Origin: Myxococcota bacterium
GTDB lineage: Bacteria > Myxococcota > XYA12-FULL-58-9 > JALHOP01
NCBI GenBank assembly: GCA_022842935.1
Contig: JALHOP010000002.1
Span: 310,001 to 374,000 of the forward strand
Direction of reading: 5' to 3'
DNA length: 64,000 nucleotides
Part shown: one piece after another, positions 1 through 7,957 of the stretch
Numbering within the stretch: the stretch's first letter is position 1
How the letters are laid out: each line of letters starts with the position of its first letter
Notes under the pieces: model-generated
Told to the model about the DNA's origin: nothing
Database searches by the model: none
What the model saw: only the letters and a program-made list of their open reading frames with translations
Made by a program: the position numbers and the translations under genes

Positions 1-840
1 CCGCCAGGGTACCCGCACGTCGCGGCTTTCTTCGAAGTGGCTGAGAGCCTCCGCAGTGGGCTCGTTGCACTCGGCCATGACGCGGTGGTGACGACGCGTG
101 GCGACATTGCGGGTCATCAGCACATCATTCTGGGCTCGAATCTGCTCGTCAGTTATCCGCTCCCCATCGCCCAGGACGCCATCCTCTACAATCTCGAGCA
201 GATCGATGTCGGCTCGCCATGGCTCAAGCCCGATCTCATCGCGCTTTTCAAGCGCTCGCGTGTCTGGGACTACAGCCGTCGCAATGCGAAGGCGCTGGCT
301 CAGCTCGGCGTGAACGTCGAGCAGGTGGTTCCGGTGGGCTACGCGCCGGAGCTCACGCGCATCCAACACGCGCCGAACAAGGACATCGACGTCCTGTTCT
401 TCGGTTCGATGAACGATCGGCGCAAAGTCATCCTGGATGGTTTCGCGCGCTCTGGCGTAAAGCTCGTCGCGGTGTTCGGGGCGTATGGCGCCAAGCGCGA
501 TGCGCTCATCGCCCGCGCCAAGGTGGTGCTGAACGTCCACTACTACGACGCGAAGGTTCTCGAGATTGTCCGTCTGCAATACCTGCTCGCCAATCGGGTC
601 ACGGTGCTGAGCGAGCGCGGCGCCGACCCAAGCGAAGACGCGACCCTATCTGACGCAGTGGCATTCGCCGACTATGACGACCTCGTAGCAAAGGGCTTGT
701 GGCTGCTCGCAGCTCCGGAAGAGCGCGATTCGCTTGCGAAAAGAGGATTTGACGCGATCCGACGCCAGCCGCAGGCCGACTGTTTGCGCCGCGCGCTGTT
801 CGACGCAACGAGCACGACCCACGCTCCGATAACTCCATAG
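1..840 (+). CDS. Glycosyltransferase-like protein, 5' end missing
   Basis: The reading frame is open from the first base of the window, so the gene starts upstream; the GTG at 37 is only the first possible start inside the window. The visible 279 residues have a layout seen in small bacterial glycosyltransferase-like proteins: an N-terminal Rossmann-like part, then a beta strand with VLFFGS followed by paired Arg (residues about 130-140), then RAKVVLNVHYY and a C-terminal helix-rich part with LEIVRLQYLLAN and a conserved SE pair, where family 1-type enzymes bind the sugar nucleotide. The substrate cannot be read from sequence. It ends 35 bases before the next small gene on the same strand. 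The family call is by motif layout only and is moderate. Confidence 0.6.
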   Translation, partial: PPGYPHVAAFFEVAESLRSGLVALGHDAVVTTRGDIAGHQHIILGSNLLVSYPLPIAQDAILYNLEQIDVGSPWLKPDLIALFKRSRVWDYSRRNAKALAQLGVNVEQVVPVGYAPELTRIQHAPNKDIDVLFFGSMNDRRKVILDGFARSGVKLVAVFGAYGAKRDALIARAKVVLNVHYYDAKVLEIVRLQYLLANRVTVLSERGADPSEDATLSDAVAFADYDDLVAKGLWLLAAPEERDSLAKRGFDAIRRQPQADCLRRALFDATSTTHAPITP

Positions 841-875
841 ACCCAGCTCTATCGAGAATTGGGTGGAGTCTTGCC

Positions 876-1190
876 ATGACGAGCATTACGCCTTCCGCAG
901 CCGACGTAGCGAAAATCAAGCAGTCGATCGCCGACCAGGGCGTCGTTTTCACCCGCGAAGATGAAGACCAGCGCGGCGCCAAAGCCGACGCGGCCGCCGT
1001 CAAACGCGCGAGAGTCAATCAGGCCCTTGCGGCATCGCGCGGCAAAAGCGCCGACATCACCGCGGGCAGCGCCGCCGACATTGGCACCGTGCGCGTTGCG
1101 TCTCTGGGGACCGGCGTCGGCGGTGGTCATCCCGACGGCAGTGCCCGTAGTGGCAAGCGACCACGCTCGCACCGCGTCGACGTCACCTAA
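876..1190 (+). CDS. Small hypothetical protein
   Basis: This codes for 104 residues from ATG with a GGTGGAG Shine-Dalgarno-like stretch 8 bases upstream. Codon third positions are GC-rich like the neighbours, which supports coding. The protein is Ala/Asp/Lys/Arg-rich, hydrophilic, without a signal peptide or membrane segment; the last 40 residues are Gly/Arg-rich and look disordered. No family is recognised. Its stop overlaps the stop of the convergent srkA gene by 4 bases, leaving no room for a shared terminator. Confidence 0.5.
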   Translation: MTSITPSAADVAKIKQSIADQGVVFTREDEDQRGAKADAAAVKRARVNQALAASRGKSADITAGSAADIGTVRVASLGTGVGGGHPDGSARSGKRPRSHRVDVT

Positions 1191-2149
1191 CGATCGACGA
1201 TCGCCAGCTGCTCATTAATGTCGGCGAGCTGGGCCTCCCAGTAGCGATCCGTCCCCCAGTCCGGGAAGGCGCGCTTGAAAGCGGGATCTTCCCAGCGCTG
1301 GGCGATCCACGCAGCGTAGCGCACATAACGCAGCGCACGCAGCGCTTCGATGAGACCAAGCTCGCCGCGATCGAGCTGTCGGAACTGCTCGTAGCCTTTG
1401 ACCAGCGCCTCGAGCTCGTGGGGAACGTCGCGTGGGCGCCCCGGCAAGATGAGCCAAAAATCCTGCACCGCGGGGCCGTGCGCCATGTCGTCAAAGTCGA
1501 GGACGAGCCAGCCCTGAGGCGTGCGCAGGACATTGCCACGGTGAAAGTCTGCGTGGACGGGGAGCTGCGAGGCCTCGGCGAAACGTGGCGTCGCGACCTG
1601 CACGAGACGGTTCACCGCGTCGCTATAGCGGCCACGCACACCCGGGGCGAGGGTCGCCTTCTCGAGAATGGTCGCCAAGGCTTGGCTGCCGTAAGTGGCC
1701 GGCGAAAGTTGGGGTCGCGCATTCAAGCCAAGCGCCGCGGTGACGTTGTGGATACGCGCGATGAGGCGCCCCATCTGCTCGAAGTCGTCGGCAGTGAGGT
1801 CGTCTGGCGCTCGTCCTCCGCGCCGCGGGAAGAGCGTGAAGTGAATGCCCTCGGCGGTGGTGTGAAGAGTCGCACCGTCCGCGAAAGGCTTTGGCGCCAC
1901 CACCGCGATCTCGCTATCCGCTAAAGCAATCAAGGCGCGGTGCTCGTCGAGGATGGTCGCCCGCGACCACCGCCCCGGCCGATAGAACTTCACGACAACG
2001 CGCGAACGATCGTCGAGCTCGACCTCGTAAACGCGGTTCTCCAGGCTATTGAGCGCGTAACACAGGCCAGTTGTTTCGCTGCCACCTTCTTCGACCGCGG
2101 CGAGGACGCGGTCTGGCGTGAGCGAAAAAAAGTGATCCAGCTCGTCCAT
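1187..2149 (-). CDS. srkA: Stress response kinase A (SrkA/YihE-type)
   Basis: A 320-residue cytoplasmic Ser/Thr protein kinase of the aminoglycoside-phosphotransferase/choline-kinase fold, close to the roughly 328-residue length of E. coli SrkA (YihE/RdoA). Visible landmarks: N-terminal ALNSLENRVYEVE, an ATP-binding lysine at K54 in VVVKFYRPGRW, the catalytic loop HADFHRGN (H199, D201, N206) and the metal-binding DFDD (D218-D221). Known family members protect cells during envelope and oxidative stress, in E. coli as part of the Cpx response. Here the gene stands alone, convergent with a small unknown gene and divergent from the phosphofructokinase gene, with only 63 bases between the two starts. 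The family call is firm; the physiological role in this organism is inferred. Confidence 0.9.
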   Translation of the reverse strand: MDELDHFFSLTPDRVLAAVEEGGSETTGLCYALNSLENRVYEVELDDRSRVVVKFYRPGRWSRATILDEHRALIALADSEIAVVAPKPFADGATLHTTAEGIHFTLFPRRGGRAPDDLTADDFEQMGRLIARIHNVTAALGLNARPQLSPATYGSQALATILEKATLAPGVRGRYSDAVNRLVQVATPRFAEASQLPVHADFHRGNVLRTPQGWLVLDFDDMAHGPAVQDFWLILPGRPRDVPHELEALVKGYEQFRQLDRGELGLIEALRALRYVRYAAWIAQRWEDPAFKRAFPDWGTDRYWEAQLADINEQLAIVDR

Positions 2150-2212
2150 GCGTTTTTCGGGTTAGACCACGTTTGACAGTTGCCCGCGAACCCGCCAAGA
2201 CACTGTGTCTAC

Positions 2213-3406
2213 ATGGCAGCCAATGCGATCATCGGGCAGTCGGGCGGACCGACTGCGGTCATCAACCAGTCTCTCGTGGGCGTCATCGAAGGCCTCAAGG
2301 CCGGTAAAGACGTCGGCACCATCTACGGGGCCATGTACGGCGTGCGTGGAATGGTCGAGGGTAAGCTCCTCGAGCTGAACGGCCTCGACCAAGCCAAGCT
2401 CGAGCGCATCGCCCAGACACCGTCGTCTGCTCTGGGGAGCTCCCGCGACAAGCCGGACGTCGAGTACTGCAAGAAGATCATGAAGGCGCTCGCCGAGCGC
2501 GACATCCGATACTTCTTCTATATTGGCGGCAACGACTCGAGCGACACCACGCGCATCGTCAGCGAAATGGCAGCCTCGCAAGGCTACGACCTGCGCGCCT
2601 TCCACGTGCCGAAGACCATCGACAACGACTTGATGGAGAACGACCACACCCCCGGGTTTGGCTCGGCGGCGAAGTTCGTCGCCTGCGCGTTCATGGGCGA
2701 CAACCTCGATAACCGCTCGCTCCCCGGCATCAAGATCAACGTGGTCATGGGTCGCCACGCCGGCTTCCTCACGGCAGCGAGCGCGCTAGCGCGCCAATTC
2801 CCCGACGACGGTCCACATCTCGTGTACGTGCCGGAGAAGGCGTTCGACATCGACACGTTCATTGGTGACGTCGACGCCGTTTACAAGCGTCTCGGACGCT
2901 GCATCATCGCGGTCAGCGAGGGCGTCCATGACGCATCGGGTGCGCCAATCATCACCAAGCTCGCCAAGAACCTCGACAAGGACGACCACGGCAACGTCCA
3001 GCTTGCAGGCACGGGCGCGCTGGGTGACCACCTTGCGGCCGCTCTCAAGGCGAAGCTCGGAGCAAAGCTGCGGGTCCGCGCCGATACTCTCGGCTACATG
3101 CAGCGTTCGTTCCCTGGTGTCGTGAGCGAAGTCGATGCCAAAGAAGCTCGTGAGTCGGCCCGCAAGGCCGTCGAGCTCGCGCTCAAAGGCGAGAAAAACG
3201 GTTCCATCGCCATCAAGCGGGTGAGCGACTCGCCCTATAAGGTCGCTTACGAGCGCATCGAGCTGTCCGCTGTAGCAGCCAAGACGCGCACCATGCCACC
3301 CGAGATGCTCAAGGGTGACAACGATGTGACCCCGGCCTGCATCGCTTACTTGAAGCCGATCGTCGGCAACCTGCCAGTCACCGAGCAGCTGCCGCTCGTG
3401 AAGTAA
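2213..3406 (+). CDS. pfp: Diphosphate-dependent 6-phosphofructokinase
   Basis: A 397-residue glycolytic enzyme of the PfkA superfamily, phosphorylating fructose 6-phosphate reversibly. The start chosen is ATG 2213, giving MAANAIIGQSGGPTAVINQS; an upstream in-frame TTG at 2180 would add 11 residues that do not look like family sequence. Motifs: GGPTAVINQS (10-20), GGNDSSDT (105-112), PKTIDND (133-139), MGRHAG (179-184). The lysine in PKTIDND, where ATP-dependent enzymes carry PGTIDND, marks the PPi-using type; GGND in place of the usual GGDD places it in a subgroup whose phosphate donor is less certain. The downstream gene begins 2 bases after the stop, suggesting one transcript. Confidence 0.88.
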   Translation: MAANAIIGQSGGPTAVINQSLVGVIEGLKAGKDVGTIYGAMYGVRGMVEGKLLELNGLDQAKLERIAQTPSSALGSSRDKPDVEYCKKIMKALAERDIRYFFYIGGNDSSDTTRIVSEMAASQGYDLRAFHVPKTIDNDLMENDHTPGFGSAAKFVACAFMGDNLDNRSLPGIKINVVMGRHAGFLTAASALARQFPDDGPHLVYVPEKAFDIDTFIGDVDAVYKRLGRCIIAVSEGVHDASGAPIITKLAKNLDKDDHGNVQLAGTGALGDHLAAALKAKLGAKLRVRADTLGYMQRSFPGVVSEVDAKEARESARKAVELALKGEKNGSIAIKRVSDSPYKVAYERIELSAVAAKTRTMPPEMLKGDNDVTPACIAYLKPIVGNLPVTEQLPLVK

Positions 3407-3408
3407 CC

Positions 3409-3873
3409 ATGGATCTCGATCGCCTCTACCGCCCGCGTAGCATTGCTTCTCTCGGGCTTTGGCGCATCCGCAACTGGAGCTTCAAAGCCTACGGGGTGCA
3501 TCACGATCCGCGGGCCGCGCGGATGTTCACGGCCCAACGCTTGGAGGCGGCGCGCATCCACGCGGGCGCGCAACTCGAGCTCGCGGAGATGTTGGGTGAC
3601 CACGATGCGACCGGTTATCTCATTCTTCACCAGGCAACTGACGAGCTCTGGCATCTGCAGCACTGGTGGACCCAGGCCAATATGGTCGCCGGCATTACCT
3701 CGATCTTCACCAACGAAAACGTCTTCGAACGCTGCAGCGAGCCCTACATCGCCTGCGTGTGGGAAATGATGATCATGGCTCACGAGCGGGCCGCGTGGAT
3801 CGAGACGATGCTGGGTCCGAACCCAGACGTCAAAAACTACCTCGCGAAGCAACTTCCCGACGGGTTGTATTGA
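3409..3873 (+). CDS. Hypothetical protein coupled to phosphofructokinase
   Basis: A 154-residue protein starting 2 bases after the pfp stop, so the two are almost certainly co-translated. It is rich in Trp, His, Tyr and Met (a segment around residues 80-90 reads ELWHLQHWW, and residues 120-128 read EMMIMAHER), with no signal peptide and no convincing membrane helix. The His/Glu spacing is suggestive of a helical-bundle metalloprotein, but no known family is recognised. The last 37 bases overlap the tail of the convergent gene at 3837-4295. A role near sugar phosphate metabolism is inferred from position only. Confidence 0.75.
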   Translation: MDLDRLYRPRSIASLGLWRIRNWSFKAYGVHHDPRAARMFTAQRLEAARIHAGAQLELAEMLGDHDATGYLILHQATDELWHLQHWWTQANMVAGITSIFTNENVFERCSEPYIACVWEMMIMAHERAAWIETMLGPNPDVKNYLAKQLPDGLY

Positions 3874-4295
3874 GAGCGGAGCAGGCACACGAGTGTCGAC
3901 ATGTCTCCGCCGCGCAGCGCGTTTTCGATACCCTGACGAAGGGTGACGGCGTGGTGCGGGAGGCAGCCCAGGGTGAGCAAACCGACTTCATGCAGGAGAG
4001 TCGACGTTACCTTCGGCCAGACTCGACCTGCTCCCAAGTAGACCTCGCCGAGCGTTTGGCGGATGTGATCGCGGGCCCAGCGGGCGTCGGCGAGTCGTTT
4101 CGATGCGTCACTGGTGAGTCGCGACGCTCTGGAACTGGCTTCGGCTCGAACCGGTTCCAAAAACGCCGGGTCCGCTGCGATGTCGCGGAGAGCTCTGCGC
4201 GTGACAACTTCGGACGGAATGACCTCGCGGCGTGGAAAGGCGCTTGGGCCGCTGGAGCTGGGGTAAAGGTATTGCACCTTCAAGAAGTCGAGCAT
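3837..4295 (-). CDS. Hypothetical protein, 152 aa
   Basis: The frame has GC-rich third positions and ordinary codon use over its whole length, which argues for a real gene, although it overlaps the convergent 3409-3873 gene by 37 bases. The protein is cytoplasmic-looking: an Ala/Arg-rich helical middle (about residues 35-90), then a more hydrophobic segment with Gly-Cys-Leu-Pro-His-His, and two Cys near the C-terminus. No family is recognised. A competing plus-strand frame (3666-4421) covers the same bases, but its composition is Arg-rich shadow-like. Existence is moderately supported, function unknown. Confidence 0.5.
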   Translation of the reverse strand: MLDFLKVQYLYPSSSGPSAFPRREVIPSEVVTRRALRDIAADPAFLEPVRAEASSRASRLTSDASKRLADARWARDHIRQTLGEVYLGAGRVWPKVTSTLLHEVGLLTLGCLPHHAVTLRQGIENALRGGDMSTLVCLLRSQYNPSGSCFAR

Positions 4296-4494
4296 GACGT
4301 GTCCTTAGCGCTGGCCTCGCGTCCGAGAGTATCGGGTGCGGCTAGAGGCCGTTGCCGTGCGCTCGGTGAACACGTGGCACTTCGCACTGTGCGCCATGCT
4401 CGAGCGACTTACCTCGGCTAGTGCAACAGACAAGCTTACATGGCCGTAAGGTCGAATCGGCCCACCCAACGCATAAGTCGCCCGAAGGCCTGTT

Positions 4495-5709
4495 TTGAGC
4501 ACCGAGAGTCTGTCGCTACGTGAGGCTCGGGGGCTTGCTCTCGCCGCAGCGGGGTTCGAGCGGACTGGCAAGAAGGCCGGCCACGACGCGCTCGCCCGGG
4601 TCGTCACGGCGACGCAGCTCTTTCAGATCGATTCGGTAAGTGTCCTCGTGCGCGCGCACTACCTGCCGCTCTTCGCGCGCCTCGGGCCGTACGCGCACGC
4701 GCTCCTCGATGAGGCCGCCTGGGGCAAGCGGCGTTCGCTCTTCGAGTATTGGGCCCACGAAGCGTCCCTGGTGCCGTTCGCGTTGCACCCCCTGCTGCGC
4801 TGGCGGATGCGACGCGCCGAGCAAGGGGTCGGCATCTGGAAGATGGTCGCCAGGTTCGGTCACGAAAAAGCGCGGCTCGTCGACGATATGCTACAGCGGA
4901 TCCGCAATGAGGGACCGAAGGCCGCGAGTGACTTCGAGAAACGCGCGGCGAAAAGTGGCATGTGGAGCTGGAGCAATGCCAAGCGGGGGCTCGAGTGGCT
5001 CTTCTGGTCTGGCAAGGTCACGACCGCTACACGCCGCGCCTTCGAACGGGTCTACGACCTGTCCGAGCGCGTGATCCCGACCGAGGTCTTGGCGTTACCG
5101 ACGCCAAGCGACCACGACGCGCACCTCGAGCTCACGCGCCGCGCGGTGAAGGCTCTAGGCGTGGCGAGCCGTCGCGACATCCGCGACTACTTCCGCACCG
5201 CCATAGCCGACACGGAGCCATGCATCGAGCAACTCGTTGAAGCCGGCGAGCTTCGCGCGGTACGCGTCGAGGGTTTGAAGGATACCCACTATATGGCGAG
5301 CGACACGCGACCCGCCAAGCAGCGCGACTACCGAGCGCTCCTCGCGCCGTTCGACCCCCTTGTGTGGCAGCGGCGCCGCACGCACGACCTCTTCGGCTTC
5401 CACTACCGCCTCGAAATCTACACGCCCGTCGCGAAGCGCAAATATGGCTACTACGTGCTGCCATTTTTGCTTGGCGATCGCCTGGTTGCGCGGGTCGATC
5501 TGAAGACCGATCGCAAGAACGACCGTCTGCGAGTCATCGCAGCCTATGGCGAAGACCACGCTCCGCCTGAAACAGCTGAGGCGCTTGCTACCGAGCTACG
5601 GTTGCTCGCGCACTGGCTGGGACTCACGCACATCGCCGCAGGCCAACGCGGAAGTCTAGCCAGAGCTGTCGCTGGTTCGCTCAAGCACATGAAGTTGCCT
5701 GCCTTGTAG
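4495..5709 (+). CDS. YcaQ-like winged-helix DNA glycosylase (HTH_42 family)
   Basis: 404 residues from a TTG start preceded by GAAGG. The protein matches the YcaQ/AlkX winged-helix family (COG3214), monofunctional DNA glycosylases that open interstrand crosslinks and remove bulky N-alkyl adducts. The hallmark block TQLFQIDSVSV places Q44-I45-D46 at the catalytic Q-hydrophobic-D position that distinguishes the YcaQ-like branch from the azinomycin-resistance (Q-x-Q) branch. A second family block, LFEYWAHEASLVP, lies near residues 83-95, followed by three winged-helix segments and a beta domain with LLAPFDPLVW near 280-290. It is a single gene, divergent from the unknown gene at 3837-4295 across a 199-base spacer. 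Confidence 0.85.
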   Translation: MSTESLSLREARGLALAAAGFERTGKKAGHDALARVVTATQLFQIDSVSVLVRAHYLPLFARLGPYAHALLDEAAWGKRRSLFEYWAHEASLVPFALHPLLRWRMRRAEQGVGIWKMVARFGHEKARLVDDMLQRIRNEGPKAASDFEKRAAKSGMWSWSNAKRGLEWLFWSGKVTTATRRAFERVYDLSERVIPTEVLALPTPSDHDAHLELTRRAVKALGVASRRDIRDYFRTAIADTEPCIEQLVEAGELRAVRVEGLKDTHYMASDTRPAKQRDYRALLAPFDPLVWQRRRTHDLFGFHYRLEIYTPVAKRKYGYYVLPFLLGDRLVARVDLKTDRKNDRLRVIAAYGEDHAPPETAEALATELRLLAHWLGLTHIAAGQRGSLARAVAGSLKHMKLPAL

Positions 5710-5734
5710 CGCTGCTTCGGCTATAGAAGATGGT

Positions 5735-7957
5735 ATGGGGCGGAGCCTCGAGGCGAAGGGCCGAATCGCCCTGAGTTGCTTGTTTCTACTGGCCTGCTCG
5801 GCCGCGCTCGAGGTGCCCGTCGACGCGGACATCGTCTGTGCCAGAGATGCCGATTGTCCCGAGACCCGCATTTGCCAGGTCGTCGTGGGTCGCTGCATCG
5901 ACCCGACCATCATCGACGCGGAACCGCCCGTGTTACTGTCCGCAAGCGCGCTCGACAGCACCGTGTTGATGCTCGACTTCAGTGAGCGCATTGACCCGGG
6001 GTCGATGAGCGCCTCGCGGATCATCATCACGCCGTCACTTCCAGTCGATGAAACGGTCGTGCAGCCAAGCCTTCGCCAGGTCCGCGTGACCACCGGCGTG
6101 CAGGAACCCGGCTTCGAGTACCTCGTTGAGGTCCGGGAAGTTGCCGATCTCGCTGGGAATGCTATCGCGGACGGAAGTAGCCAAACGTTCAACGGTTTTG
6201 GAGCCGGCCCAGACCGCTCGCCGCCCAGTATCTTGGCACCGCGCGGTGGGACGCCGCTTACGGTCGAAGAAGTCACCTTGATCTGGACACGACGTGCGCT
6301 GGCGCTCAGCTACACCGTCGAGGTGGCCTACGACCCATCGTTCACCCAGTTGGTGCCGGGCTTTCCTGCGACTGTGGACGACCCCGACAACAGCCTGACG
6401 CGAACCTTCGACCTCCCGGTCCGCTATTACTGGCGCGTACGCGCCAATACGACCTCGGCAGGAGTCTACGGCGAAGGGCGGTTCGACCGCCTCGGAAGGG
6501 AGGTGCACGTCTATTGCGCGGCCGGCGCGACCTGCCTCGAAGTCGATGGCGAGGGTAACCCCCTCCCCGGCAATATCAGCGCTCCGCTCGGCACTATCGC
6601 GGGCGGTGTGCGATTGGCCCAGGCGCTTGGCTTGCCGTCTATCAGACTCGCGGCGCGCGGAGCTGGCGAGGCCTACCGCGAGCGCGTCCTGTTGGGGACC
6701 CTGAGCCTGTACGGCGGATACGACGCGACCTTTTCGGACAGTAGCCGCGACCGTGAAGCGAATCCTACAGTCATTGAAAGTGATGACGCAGCGGCGCTCT
6801 TCATCTTCGGAAGCTCCGTGCAGCAAACCGTCGAAGGTCTCGAGTTGCGAAGCAGCAACGCCCCAGCCCTGGCCGCTGCGGGGGCGCAGACACTGCACAT
6901 TATCGATAACGTCGTCCGCAGTAGCATCGTGGGAATAGAAGCGAGCGGAGTCAGCGACCTCTTGGTGAGCGGCAATACCCTTCAATCTCTCCCAGCCAGC
7001 AACGGCGCGGGCATGCGCATCACATCGTCGGTGGCGGTCGTACAGGGCAACACAGTTGTCGTGGAACCGTGCGGCGCCGGGCCTTGCGGCGATCCGATCG
7101 GCGTCGATACTCACCTAGGCTCGCTCTTCGTCTGGGATAACGACATCACCGTGGCGAGCTCCGGCGGCGAGCTCGATCACATCGGCTTGCGCGCGCGCGA
7201 CTGCGTGGTTGATGCGCAGCGCAACCGCCTGACCGTGGGTGACGGAAGCGGCGCGGCGCTCCAGATCATCGTGAACTCATCGTTGGGACAGTCATTGATC
7301 CGCAACAACATCCTGGTGACTGGCGCCACACTCGACGCCTTCGGCGTGACCTACGGCCTTTTGGCCACCGACTCCGAGCTAGCCACGGCAGAGTCACCAT
7401 TCCTCGCGGTCGCCAACAACCTCATTTACGCCGGGGGTGGTCCGGGAACCGCGATGGCGGTCTCCGATGGTCTCGTCGGCTCGATCTACGTCAACAACAT
7501 CATGGCGACCGGGCCGGGCGCGGTTCGCTACTGCCTCTCCGAGACCTGGGCCGACAACAAGATCGCGAACTTTCGCAACAACCTGCTCCTCGAATGCCCT
7601 ACCGCCCTGTATCGCGACATCAGCGACCTGGGTGAGGCCAACAGAACCGCGATCGACGACGTCAACCTCGAGGCGAATACAACGCAGAACGGCGTTGCCG
7701 GGAGCGTCGCGGGAAACATCACGGCAGCGAGCCTACTTGGCGTGGGTTTCGCGGGGTTCCCAACGGATGTGCGCCTGACTGCCGCGAGCCCCGCGAACGT
7801 GCGTCTTGGCGGTACCGACGCTTCGCAGGTGGCCTGCGGACCGGGGGGATTCTACGCATGCGGCGGTCTCCCAACGGACTTCGTGAGCGCAGCCCGCACC
7901 TGTCCCACCGAGGGCAGCAACTGCTATTCGATTGGCCCTTTCGAGAGCGACCCATGA
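5735..7957 (+). CDS. Surface lipoprotein, Ig-like plus parallel beta-helix
   Basis: 740 residues with a lipoprotein signal ending in LLAC (about residues 17-21), so it should be lipid-anchored after export. Next comes a short Cys-rich stretch (DADIVC, DADCP, ICQ, RCI), then an SbsA/Big-type Ig-like domain (about 50-150), a fibronectin-like domain ending in YYWRVRA (about 175-240), and a long C-terminal right-handed beta-helix made of imperfect turns rich in Asn, Val and Ile (about 270-690) with paired cysteines at the end. These architectures are common in secreted proteins of Myxococcota. No catalytic residues were recognised. Its stop codon overlaps the start of a paralogous gene by 4 bases. 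Confidence 0.85.
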   Translation: MGRSLEAKGRIALSCLFLLACSAALEVPVDADIVCARDADCPETRICQVVVGRCIDPTIIDAEPPVLLSASALDSTVLMLDFSERIDPGSMSASRIIITPSLPVDETVVQPSLRQVRVTTGVQEPGFEYLVEVREVADLAGNAIADGSSQTFNGFGAGPDRSPPSILAPRGGTPLTVEEVTLIWTRRALALSYTVEVAYDPSFTQLVPGFPATVDDPDNSLTRTFDLPVRYYWRVRANTTSAGVYGEGRFDRLGREVHVYCAAGATCLEVDGEGNPLPGNISAPLGTIAGGVRLAQALGLPSIRLAARGAGEAYRERVLLGTLSLYGGYDATFSDSSRDREANPTVIESDDAAALFIFGSSVQQTVEGLELRSSNAPALAAAGAQTLHIIDNVVRSSIVGIEASGVSDLLVSGNTLQSLPASNGAGMRITSSVAVVQGNTVVVEPCGAGPCGDPIGVDTHLGSLFVWDNDITVASSGGELDHIGLRARDCVVDAQRNRLTVGDGSGAALQIIVNSSLGQSLIRNNILVTGATLDAFGVTYGLLATDSELATAESPFLAVANNLIYAGGGPGTAMAVSDGLVGSIYVNNIMATGPGAVRYCLSETWADNKIANFRNNLLLECPTALYRDISDLGEANRTAIDDVNLEANTTQNGVAGSVAGNITAASLLGVGFAGFPTDVRLTAASPANVRLGGTDASQVACGPGGFYACGGLPTDFVSAARTCPTEGSNCYSIGPFESDP

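Noticed and set aside
841-864. ACCCA ... TGGGT inverted repeat after the first gene
   Set aside because: Arms are only five bases with a 14-base loop and no U-run, within chance for GC-rich DNA.
2180-2212. TTG start for the phosphofructokinase
   Set aside because: The extra 11 residues contain Pro-Arg-His-Cys not found at the family N-terminus; ATG 2213 gives the standard start.
6035-7114. 359-codon minus-strand open frame
   Set aside because: Antisense to the first beta-helix lipoprotein, which has a clear signal peptide and domain order; the shadow is Arg-rich with no fold pattern.
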